Assembly (NCBI GenBank): GCA_902799685.1
Contig: CADCBO010000005.1
Coordinates: 95,864 to 159,863 of the forward strand
Direction: 5' to 3'
Length of the DNA: 64,000 nt
From: an uncultured Bacteroidales bacterium
GTDB taxonomy: Bacteria; Bacteroidota; Bacteroidia; Bacteroidales; Bacteroidaceae
Each line of letters begins with the position of its first letter. Position 1 is the stretch's first letter. Shown here one piece after another: positions 48,901 through 58,000 of the stretch. The notes below the pieces were generated by a model. It ran no database searches. It was given only the letters and a program-made list of their open reading frames with translations, and had not been told where the DNA came from. The translations under genes were made by a program, and so were the position numbers.

Positions 48901-51900
48901 AGGCTTGAATCATGCCATATTTAACATCATTGACGGTGGAATAGTAAGCAACATCATACTTGATGACGTCAATATAAGCGGCACCGGCAATAAAGGCGCC
49001 ATTGCAAATGAGGCAAGAGGCGACTCACGCATCTTTAACTGCGGTTTGTTAGCCACGGGTAGCACGGTGGAGACAGATGATGATGGATATACCCATATCA
49101 CATCCTGCAGCAGCACAATCTCCGGTAGCGGTTATGTGGGTAGTATTGTAGGATTGCTTGACGGTAGTGCACGTGTAATAAACTGCTTCAGCTATGCCAA
49201 TGTTTCAGGAGGTAGTCATGTAGGCGGTATAGTAGGTTATAACAACGTCGCCACCACAGCTGCCAACCTTAAAACTATGGTGATGAACTGTATGTTCTAT
49301 GGTGAACTGAGCGGCTCATCTATAGCTCCCATATACAATGGTCAGATTATTACCAATGTGGGCGAAAACACCGGTGTCAGCAATTTCAATTACTTCCGTC
49401 TTGAATCATCATACATTCAGGATAATTCCATAGAAAAAGTCTATAACTGTGCCCTTGGTGCCGAGACCCGATTCCTGCAGCGCTTTGAGTTCTACAGGCA
49501 TTTGCTTAACAGCAACCGTGAACTTGCCGCATGGTGGGCCACGGGCAGTGCCGCCAACAAGAATGAGATGATGAAATGGGTGCTTGAGCCCAGCCAGATA
49601 GGCTCTACCACCCCCTATCCTATCCTTAAGACTGCTGGCAAATATGCATCGGTGGTAAACTATACCCCTGATGAGACTGCCTATGACGCTGATCACCGCA
49701 ATGAGGGGCGCAAGTTGACAAATATAGGAACTGATGGCAAACTGGCTGTCACCATCCAGGCGGCCAGTAATGGTGCTAGCGGAGCCACTATCACCACATC
49801 ATCCCTTAACCTCACCATTACCGACAAGGATTTTGAGCATTTCAACTTCAACTACGGCAAGGTGCAACTGCCTTACTACAATGACCTAGGCTCCAACAAC
49901 TACACTGACGGCAAAGTGGTGACAGGCTGGAAGATAGTAAACATAACAGGAGGAACTGCAGGTAATTACTCTACCGGCGCCGATGATGTCACCTACACTG
50001 ATGGAGAACTGACTGCAACACCATACAACTTTGCTGACCGCAAATGCACCGACAAAGACCTCTTTAGCGTGAGTGGCCGCGTCTTTAATCAGGGAGCCTA
50101 CTGGGATGTACCTGAGGGGGTGACAGCCATAACCATTGAGCCCTACTGGGGCAAGGCAGTCTATCTGGGCGATGCATATTATGACGTGGTGTACAACACC
50201 AATATGAATGCCGCCTTCAATGTCACCACAGTAGGTGGTGGACAACGCTATAAAAACGATGTGTCCACATTCAATAGCCAGAAGGTCTATACCACCATGT
50301 CCAATGCGGTGACAGCACTGAACCCTTCAGGCACAGTTTATGATAATGCAGTGGTTCTTGTGGGCAATTACCATGAATATAGTGGAAATGCCCAAAATAT
50401 CAGAAGCGGGAAACCATATACTGTTACTTCAATAGATCTTGATGGTGACAATGAACCGGATTATTCTTTCATGTGGCGTTTTGATGGTAGAACAAAAATA
50501 CATCCTGTCAGATACGATTTCCTGAATATCATAGGCCTTGGTATGGCCCAAAAATCCACAGGTGGCACAGGTTCTTACAATCTTGGAATTCCTCAGCCTC
50601 TTGATTGGTTTGAAGTTACTAACACGGCTATTTTCCGTGTAACGCAGTTTGAATATAGTCCTGATAATCGTTCAAAAAAACCTATCATTCTGCAGGGTGG
50701 TGTCATAGAACAATGGGTTTCCCAGCAGAACAATGCCGGCGATAGAGTAAGCTTCTTCCATATAGGAGGTAATGTATGGTTCAAGGAGTTCCACCGAGGC
50801 TCTCACCAAGACAATGCAGGTATGAGCACCCCTCATCCACCTGTTTCTGTCACTGGCGGCGATTTTAACAAGTTCTATCTTACAGGTCTATACCAGTCAC
50901 AGGCTGCTATCTATGATGACAATGCCGAGTGCTATATAAATGGCGGGCGTTTTGGAGAGATAGCCGGTGCCGGTATGGAAGGTATAGGTACCAGTAACGG
51001 TAAAGGTAATATTACATGGGTTATTGATAATGCTGACATCAGGGAGTTCTACGGAGGTGGGATAAACTATGCAAAACCGGTGTATGGTAACATACACACT
51101 ATCATCAGCAACAGCCATGTAAATGTTTTTTGTGGCGGTCCAAAGTTTGGTGATATGGTTAGCGGTCGCACCGTCACCACCACAGCAACCAACTGTACCT
51201 TTGACATCTACTTTGGTGCCGGATACGGTGGTAACTCTTACAACCGTTATGCACCTAAAAACAGGAATAACGTGATAAATATACCTGGCAAAGGTAAAGT
51301 TAACAATGTACAATTAGATTTAAATTCCTGGAATGATTGGGTTGATGAAGAATACACACAATCTTTCAATTCAACTTATAATGGCGTCTCTACCCAGATT
51401 GAATATCAGTTCATTCCAATGTCAAGCAATGTAGAAAACGTGGCACGTCTGTTTGTAGATTATGTAAACTTCTCATTGGCAACTTGCCGCAACGTAACTT
51501 CTTATCTGACCGGGTGCAAGATAACCGGAAATTTCTATGGTGGCGGAAGTCTGGGAAAGGTTGATGGTAATGTTACATCAACACTTACCAGCTGCACGGT
51601 AGATGGCAGTGTGTTTGGAGCAGGCTATTCGGCAACTCTACCTACCGTTGAAGTGATGAATACCGGTGGATTCCAGACAGAACCATATTATTATGAGAAT
51701 CTGGGTAATTACCGTCAGGGAGTAGTTCCTGCTACTACCACATACACTTGGCAACATGGTAACGCCATCAGTATTGACAAGACCAATCATATACTTTATA
51801 CTACTCTGGATCTAAGTAAATCCAACCTGGGTTCTGTGAGCGGAGCTGTAAACCTGACTATTACGGGAGACAGCAGGATTGGAACTGACGGCGACAGCAG

Positions 51901-54682
51901 TACCGGTAATGTGTATGGCGGAGGTGATGAGAGCGCTGTAAACAACTCTACTACCGCGGCCGATGCACGCACCACTGTTACCTTGAGCGGTAATGCCCGG
52001 GTGCTGGGCAATGTGTATGGCGGCGGTAACCGGGGAATGGTAAGCGGCAGCACCGAGACTCTGCTCACCCATGACAACTCTACCACGGGAGTTGAGGTAA
52101 TAGGTTCTGTATATGGCGGCGGCAATGCGGCCAGCGTGGGAACCACGGGACAATCCACTCAGGCTACGGTAAACATAAGCGGAGAGAATGCCCGGGTGGA
52201 TGGTGAGGTTTATGGAGGCTGCAACTCTGAGGGCTCCGTTATAGGCAAGTCTGTGGTGACTATAACCGCAGGTACTGTGGGAACGGCTGCCGGCCAGGGT
52301 GAGCCTGCCAGGAACGTGGTGTTTGGCGGCGGTAAGGGTCAGCCCACTCTCATTGAGGGCGATGTGGAGGTTAATATTGGTGCCATGTCGGCCGATGAGC
52401 CGCCGGTGCCTACGGGAGAGGCCACCATCAACGGCAGTGTATATGGAGGTTCGGCATTGGGTAATGTGAATGCATCGCTTACAGGGAGCCCGGCTGCGCT
52501 GACTCCTGTTTCGGGCTCCAGGACCGATGTAAATATTATAGGCGGTACTATTAACGGCGATGCTTACGGAGGCGGTCTGGGACAGGACCTGGACGGCACA
52601 GAGAATGACATTGCCGCAAATGTTTACGGCTCTGTTACCGTTACCACAAAGGGCGGCAGCGTTTATGACGTGTTTGGATGCAACAACTATCTGGGTGCTC
52701 CGCTTAAAGATGTGACTGTAAACATAAATGGAGGCAATATAGTAAGTTCCGTGTATGGCGGCGGCAACCTGGCTGCTTATGCGGCTCCTCAGGATGCGCC
52801 GGGCTATCCTATGGTTAACATAATTGACGGAACTGTGGCTGAGAATGTGTTTGGCGGCGGATTCGGACAATCGGCCACCGTGACGGCCAACCCCAAGGTT
52901 ACGCTTACGGGCGGGACAGTACAGGGCAGCGTGTTTGGCGGCGGCGATCTGGCTGTTGTATCTGGAATGGTGACCGTCGATGTTAACGGCGGAACTGTCA
53001 ACAGCGATGTATATGGCGGCGGCGCACTGGCCAACACCAATACCAGTTTCTACAACCTGGATGCCGGCACAATTTCCATAGATGACAGCGTTTACACCAC
53101 ACAGGTGAATCTGCACGGCGGCACCGTAAAGGGTAACGTTTACGGCGGCGGTCTGGGGCAGATAGGCGGTACGGGCATTGCCGATATCAAGGCTTACGTG
53201 GGCAGCACCAGGATTGAGCTCAATCCGGCTTCAACTGATACATGCGTGGTGCAAGGCAATATATTTGGGTGCAACAACCTGAACGGTACACCCACCGGAG
53301 GCGTTCTGGTGCATATCTATAAGACCCAAGGCTGGGCGGGACATGATGTATCGGACTACAAGAATGTGGACGATGCGCCAAAGGATAATTCCGTCTATGA
53401 GGTGGAGGCGGTTTATGGCGGCGGCAACCTGGCCGATTACATGCCTCTATACACTGACACAGCCACTTTGGTGATAATAGACGGTTGCGGTGAGACCAGC
53501 ATCCGCAAGGTGTATGGCGGCGGCAACGCGGCTACTACGCCGGCTACAAACGTGACGGTACACGGCTCTTATGAGATAGGCGAGCTGTTTGGCGGCGGTA
53601 ACGGTAAGGACCGTATCACCGTTAACGGTACAGAGAAGGATAATCCGGGTGCGCATGTGGGTTACAAGTCTTATCCTGAGAATGCCACTGACCTGAGCGG
53701 ATACATGTATGGCAGCGGCCGGTCACAGGTGACCATTTACGGAGGCTCTATCCACGCGGTTTATGGCGGATCGGACACTAAGGGTAATGTGCGTTATCAG
53801 GCTGTGATTCTGCTTGACTCCGAACAGAACACGGGTGATCCCAGCTATTGTACGTTTGACATAGGCCACACCTACGGAGGCGGCAAGAACGCTCCCATGG
53901 ACGGTCAGGTGATAATAAAACTGGATTGTATTACCGGCCTGGATGCCATATATGGCGGCGCCGAGAATGCCGATGTAAACGGCGATGTGGTGCTTAACAT
54001 TACCAACGGTGTATTTAAGCAGGTGTTTGGCGGCAACAACGTGGGCGGCAGAGTGAACGGCTCAATAACCGTTAACATTGAGGAGACAGGCTGTCATCCA
54101 GTAATAATAGGCGAGCTGTACGGCGGAGGCCGAATGGCGCCCTACTCCATCTACGGTTACAAATTTGAGGGCACGGGCAATGAACGGGTTCTCAAGCCGC
54201 GTACATCGGCCCAAGACGAAGGTACGGGCCCCGCTATTCCGATTAACGACCCGCAGGTGAACATCAAGTCATTTACCAGCATAGGTAATGTGTATGGCGG
54301 CGGACTGGGTGTGGAGGCCGTGATGGTAGGCAGCCCGCACGTGAACATCAACGTGGGTTACGGTGATTACAACGATGATGACATAGGCGTCTATGCCGGC
54401 GATACCATGCACATAGACAATGGTAACGGCACCACAACCGATGTAATACTGCCGGCCCACAAGAAAGGCGACATAGGCTCCATAAACACCGTTTACGGAG
54501 GCGGAAACGCTGCCGATGTGATAGGCGACACCTACGTAAACATAGGCACAGAGGCACAAGTGCATCTGGAGTCAACAGGTCTGGATATTGACGTACAGGG
54601 CGTCATAATTGAAGACAACGTCTATGGAGGCGGCAACCAGGCAAACGTTACCGGCGCCACCCACATCCAGCTAGGTCCATAA
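45944..54682 (+). CDS. Giant secreted YGGGN-repeat protein 2
   Basis: The 2912-residue protein starts with an unusually long signal region: about 38 mostly basic and polar residues, a hydrophobic core, then a cleavage-like SALAQ at 51-55. Residues about 60-650 contain segments with a ricin-like look (HNYLIQSQNNAWN, KYLCYDATNYV). One chitobiase-C-type module (IIYTTDGTTPT) lies at 275-350 and three more at about 670-915. GLUG-like repeats follow at about 1005-1120. YGGGN repeats fill about 1660-2912. The chain stops directly after a repeat (VTGATHIQLGP) with no sorting domain, and a palindrome begins five bases later, so the 3' end may be truncated. The last 500 residues are closely similar to giant protein 3. 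Confidence 0.88.
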   Translation: MRILPHRKQYTAILHRFVAFAGLKSQSSQSKSSNRIRRLASLLMLLVGTGSALAQKSTDYSGIYYIANYNDGNYNSNDKTNNFYLCPASNYFDGDGEGKKKMPFLTTHKPDPDTNKETIPIFSENIAKWEIDFVTTGDDDIDYYYIKFLGSDNNVYYLVHNYQIVSNNKARVRVHLQTTKDEDEDQNLFFITKGSLGDKMNLNICPKAGENVDNSGKRSSINPAKANMNYYSGQNQSNPGSFKRNGIDSNTIYCGGLVGYWTIDDKTGVWYLEDCIARPTIVFNANQEIEITAVQQGATIIYTTDGTTPTLSNGQTYTGPFDPQEGTTTFKAIAIVNNEASNVATFTTPVLCGTTHNYLIQSQNNAWNTTDFHFYMIPGNDDKVNTTSLLRPTMEWHFETAGTQDGVPYFYIVNNGNSKYLCYDATNYVHMEDFSNNDKFKFKIEEATNGTFNIIPYSLRTATGNTNRFISKPNNGNNICNANNNNINLSNTSNANSQWKFITSNTNPLDRTAPFTASTGGSYSYYKIASVGSNGYYIVPGATNVTTSNSVSNDMNWYFEVAQEAGSSDWLTYYHIRNAVTGQYLYFTKDANNDGACLEMRSTIDPANADRYMFTWARTATQDTYYIIPKLLKDASLNDFSSLQRDNGTLKTNLTRGAGNYAWTFTASSYTCSQPVITWDAVAGGYVISSTESDAKYYYYINHESLTPYTPTLYTGPINVSGLGTSTATIRAYATRSSDGSDASSESSVTINRVATPSISLTEDGKVLLDCATDGASLYYEIGNPDQVNNPTTGSTQYNGPIENAAGKVIKAIAVKDGWINSVVATSQTIMFTCAAPVIQKTSATTFTINSSFPATGVTIRYTKGDGTQSAPTASTGTIYNGQVTFNVSELPFTIKAIAVADNYYDSQIATKIFNKSIVPGDDGYYEISNAEDFNKFIDMVNSDEPDKKYKITADITVSNTSVIQATFSGELKGVPKANGELPVIKGLNHAIFNIIDGGIVSNIILDDVNISGTGNKGAIANEARGDSRIFNCGLLATGSTVETDDDGYTHITSCSSTISGSGYVGSIVGLLDGSARVINCFSYANVSGGSHVGGIVGYNNVATTAANLKTMVMNCMFYGELSGSSIAPIYNGQIITNVGENTGVSNFNYFRLESSYIQDNSIEKVYNCALGAETRFLQRFEFYRHLLNSNRELAAWWATGSAANKNEMMKWVLEPSQIGSTTPYPILKTAGKYASVVNYTPDETAYDADHRNEGRKLTNIGTDGKLAVTIQAASNGASGATITTSSLNLTITDKDFEHFNFNYGKVQLPYYNDLGSNNYTDGKVVTGWKIVNITGGTAGNYSTGADDVTYTDGELTATPYNFADRKCTDKDLFSVSGRVFNQGAYWDVPEGVTAITIEPYWGKAVYLGDAYYDVVYNTNMNAAFNVTTVGGGQRYKNDVSTFNSQKVYTTMSNAVTALNPSGTVYDNAVVLVGNYHEYSGNAQNIRSGKPYTVTSIDLDGDNEPDYSFMWRFDGRTKIHPVRYDFLNIIGLGMAQKSTGGTGSYNLGIPQPLDWFEVTNTAIFRVTQFEYSPDNRSKKPIILQGGVIEQWVSQQNNAGDRVSFFHIGGNVWFKEFHRGSHQDNAGMSTPHPPVSVTGGDFNKFYLTGLYQSQAAIYDDNAECYINGGRFGEIAGAGMEGIGTSNGKGNITWVIDNADIREFYGGGINYAKPVYGNIHTIISNSHVNVFCGGPKFGDMVSGRTVTTTATNCTFDIYFGAGYGGNSYNRYAPKNRNNVINIPGKGKVNNVQLDLNSWNDWVDEEYTQSFNSTYNGVSTQIEYQFIPMSSNVENVARLFVDYVNFSLATCRNVTSYLTGCKITGNFYGGGSLGKVDGNVTSTLTSCTVDGSVFGAGYSATLPTVEVMNTGGFQTEPYYYENLGNYRQGVVPATTTYTWQHGNAISIDKTNHILYTTLDLSKSNLGSVSGAVNLTITGDSRIGTDGDSSTGNVYGGGDESAVNNSTTAADARTTVTLSGNARVLGNVYGGGNRGMVSGSTETLLTHDNSTTGVEVIGSVYGGGNAASVGTTGQSTQATVNISGENARVDGEVYGGCNSEGSVIGKSVVTITAGTVGTAAGQGEPARNVVFGGGKGQPTLIEGDVEVNIGAMSADEPPVPTGEATINGSVYGGSALGNVNASLTGSPAALTPVSGSRTDVNIIGGTINGDAYGGGLGQDLDGTENDIAANVYGSVTVTTKGGSVYDVFGCNNYLGAPLKDVTVNINGGNIVSSVYGGGNLAAYAAPQDAPGYPMVNIIDGTVAENVFGGGFGQSATVTANPKVTLTGGTVQGSVFGGGDLAVVSGMVTVDVNGGTVNSDVYGGGALANTNTSFYNLDAGTISIDDSVYTTQVNLHGGTVKGNVYGGGLGQIGGTGIADIKAYVGSTRIELNPASTDTCVVQGNIFGCNNLNGTPTGGVLVHIYKTQGWAGHDVSDYKNVDDAPKDNSVYEVEAVYGGGNLADYMPLYTDTATLVIIDGCGETSIRKVYGGGNAATTPATNVTVHGSYEIGELFGGGNGKDRITVNGTEKDNPGAHVGYKSYPENATDLSGYMYGSGRSQVTIYGGSIHAVYGGSDTKGNVRYQAVILLDSEQNTGDPSYCTFDIGHTYGGGKNAPMDGQVIIKLDCITGLDAIYGGAENADVNGDVVLNITNGVFKQVFGGNNVGGRVNGSITVNIEETGCHPVIIGELYGGGRMAPYSIYGYKFEGTGNERVLKPRTSAQDEGTGPAIPINDPQVNIKSFTSIGNVYGGGLGVEAVMVGSPHVNINVGYGDYNDDDIGVYAGDTMHIDNGNGTTTDVILPAHKKGDIGSINTVYGGGNAADVIGDTYVNIGTEAQVHLESTGLDIDVQGVIIEDNVYGGGNQANVTGATHIQLGP

Positions 54683-54686
54683 AAAG

Positions 54687-54760
54687 AGTACAAAAGGGGT
54701 CAGGCCCCAATTGTATCTTTTTCAAAAAAAGTACAATTGGGGCCTGACCCCTTTTGTACT
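54687..54760. repeat. GGGGTCAGGCCCC-family palindrome
   Basis: Perfect 29-bp arms (54687-54715, 54732-54760) with a 16-base A/T-rich loop. It lies between the stop of giant gene 2 and the end of a DUF2442 remnant on the other strand, touching both within five bases. Its arm sequence is unrelated to the GGGGACGGTTC family, but the size and plan are the same. Confidence 0.92.
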
Positions 54761-54763
54761 TTT

Positions 54764-54988
54764 TTAGACTAAAGTTCCGCGATACAATTGCTCAAGAGGG
54801 AAAACCAGATCCCAATTCTTACCCCACACTACATTTCCATGTTCAATACGGAATTTCTTGAAATTCTTGGGATCAACATAGCGATTATATTGAGGATGTG
54901 GATGAGAGAGTATAAATGGACGGAAATCTACAATCTGTGACGTTCCGTCACTGAAGAATAGATACCTCTAGGCCATATTTTTTACCAT
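54764..54988 (-). pseudogene. DUF2442 family remnant with in-frame stop
   Basis: Read on the minus strand, 75 codons run from ATG 54988 to a TAA at 54764. The seventh codon is TAG (54970-54968). After that stop the frame reads FSDGTSQIVDFRPFILS, then HPHPQYNRYVDPKNFKKF, then GNVVWGKNWDLVFPLEQLY, which is a near-complete DUF2442 protein. DUF2442 genes often sit beside DUF4160 genes in small toxin-antitoxin-like pairs; no partner is left here. Only about 12-15 N-terminal residues seem lost, so a nonsense mutation or loss of the true start explains it. Confidence 0.75.
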
Positions 54989-54994
54989 TTTCAC

Positions 54995-55025
54995 TTGCCC
55001 CTATAGATATAAATATCTATCTTTG
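54995..55025 (+). promoter_or_regulatory. Promoter of giant gene 3
   Basis: TTG (54995-54997), 20 bases, then TATCTTTG (55018-55025): a good match to the Bacteroidetes -33/-7 consensus. A second possible -7, TATTTTTG, lies at 55039-55046. Confidence 0.7.
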
Positions 55026-55065
55026 TTTTTTATAACATTATTTTTGTAAAACCATCAAAACTAAC

Positions 55066-58000
55066 ATGATATTTATGAAGGCTATTTTCACTCCTACTGA
55101 ATTTAACAAAACCAATCATACCCCCCAGGCCACCCTATCCCCCGGCCACACCCACGCCAAGCATCCCGCACGCCTGCGCTGCGCTCTGCGCCGCGTTGTA
55201 GCTGCCGTAGCTCTGGTGCTGGGTTTTGCTCTGCCAGCAATAGCACAAACAGCAAACAACGCTTATATTTTCTACAACGGCACCTATGGCTACCTCGTTA
55301 ACAACGGTGGTAACCCCGGAGTTAGCACCACATTCAACAAGAATGCCATCTGGGTGGCTAATAACACTTTGAACACCAGCAACAATCGTAATGTAAGATC
55401 TTACACTGATGATACAAAATACTTTACTGGTTCGGCAGGAAGTTTGCTTGGTGGCAACGGTACTTTTTCACTGGGAACATCCACTAATAGTTGGCGTATA
55501 AACAATAATTACCTTCGATACACGAACAGCACATATGGGTTTGTCAGATACAATGGAACAGGTTTCTTTACATACACATCCACTGCTGATCAAAACTTTA
55601 CCGCATCAGCCATCAACATCAACACCAACAATACTACTTCAAATCCGATATTAAGTATTTCAGCATCAAATGGACTGACCAATGGCGGAATCCAACTCAC
55701 AGGCAGTATCACCGGCACCTACACCCCAACCTATTACTATGCATCTGTAAGAAACTACAACAACAATAACACCCAGACATACTACTGGACCACCACTACC
55801 GACGCGACAACCACAAATCCAACCATCTCCGACTGGAGCGATGCCACAATCACATGGACTGTTACCACAGGTGCTGCCTATGCAAGTGTTAGCAGTGATG
55901 GTCTTGTAACCATCACCGGAAATCCGACAGGCAATATTGTCGTAAAACTTACTGTCGAAAAGAGTGGTTACTCGGGAAGTGAGACCTATACCATTACGCG
56001 CGGAGAGATAGCTGCACTGAATGAAGAGGTAACGAGTGACATGACGATTACACCATCATCATATACGCTTGATCTCGGAGGTACGGTAACATTCACAGCA
56101 TCACCTTATATCATCAAATACACACGTACACGGCCTGCCATTACGACACTCACTGCAGGTTCAACTACTTATTATTATTCCGGCGGATCACTCTCTACCA
56201 CTGAGCCTGCCGCCACGGAATCCAACCCTGAAAATATTCAGTTTCATCATTTTCAGTGGAATACCGACAGTCAGGGATATTATAGCGTCGGTAATTATTA
56301 TTCAAACTCAGATAATACAACCACACTTACACGTTCCCAGTTGATAACAGACGTTCAACGCACCCATATAATCAGTGTGGACGGCTATTATGGTACCTCA
56401 GAGATTCACAAATCTACTCAAGCTACCGTAATTATTCCACTGACGTATGCGGATATTACAAGTATCAGTTGCGAAGGATTTACCATGTCTTACGGCGAAA
56501 GTAGAACGCTTTCACCTTCCACATCGGTAGGAACTGGCGCCAAGTATGTAAATCTGAAGTTCACGAGTAATAATGAGAATGTGCTGACTGTTAATCAAAA
56601 CGGTGAGGTGACAGCAGTCGGAATCGGACAGACGACAATTACCATTCAGAGTTACAAGATAAACGGAGATCCAGGAGTTTCATGCACGGTTTACATCACT
56701 GTTACCAAGGCAAACCTACTTGCACCAACTATTGAAATCAGCAAGGACGGCCAGGTAACCATAACGGATAACAATCCCACGTCCGCAGGAGCAGCCATAT
56801 ATTACACAACAGATGACTCTGATCCTGCCAACTCAAGTACCATATATACCGGTGTGTTCACTGTGGAGAACTTAAAGACGGTAAAAGCTATAGCAATAGC
56901 CTCTGCTAACTACAACAACTCTGATGTAGTAAGCAAGCAGTTCATCAAAACAGGCATTTCAGGCACCACATTGATTATCAATGACTACGAGGATCACAAC
57001 TGGACCTATTACAGCGGTAAGCCCGATACGGACTATCCCGATGCCCTACAATCCCCAGCCCCACGTAATGTCAAGATCACCTATTATGCCAATGGGTACA
57101 GGCACGATGGGAATACTTTCACCGCAGTGACCGGTGTACAGTTGAGTTATAACGAGACTGCCAACACATTTGTCTATTACGAGACAATTGAAAAGGAGCC
57201 CGGTGGCCAAATCCTCACGGGCAACTATCCCTACAAGGTTATTCCCAACCCTTTCAGCAAGCGTCCTAAAAACGGTAACACCTACTATGGATTCGAGGGC
57301 TGGCGCATCAAGAGTGGAGGAGATAAAATTGCTAATTATAACAACAACGATATCTTGCCACTTGAGCAGGTTATCAATTTTATCAACCTTGATAACGGGT
57401 ACTCTCCCAATGTTATTTCGGCCGAAATAGAACTGGAGGCTATCTGGGCTCCCGCTACAGTGGTGACAAATTCTACCGCTAATCTTACCGCCGGATATTC
57501 ATATGAACGAAACTTCATTGTCTGCAACACTAATATGACAATAAGTAATCTTGCCCAGAATGCCACTGTTTCCAGCCGTTATCCTGATGGTACAGCCTAT
57601 GGCAATAACAATACCACCATTACCGGTGTCAACAACAGTAATACTGCAGACATAAAGGTAGAGCACATCAAGGTGAGTGGTACTTTCTATGGTGCAAACA
57701 ATAAATGGCTGATAGTGGGACGCGGATGTGAAGGAACAATTGCACAAACACTCTGCAATCAAGCCAATGCTAAGTTCCGTCTGGAGAGTGGTACCCATTC
57801 CTTTGTTCACCCTCACCCCAGCACCACCGGCATCATGGTTTTTGGAAGCGACTACGACCGTGCCACTGCGGATAACAGCAGACTTAGAATTGTAGACTAT
57901 GTGACTGCAAACAGTAGTGGTGGTCGGACAGATGGAAACAAGGATGAGTATATGGATATAACCATAAAGAGCGGTTATTACGGATATAAGAGTGAATATG

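Noticed and set aside
51812-53116. A 434-codon minus-strand frame opposite giant gene 2
   Set aside because: Regular Gly-rich repeats on the plus strand leave the complement open by composition; the product is Ala/His/Ile-rich with no domain.
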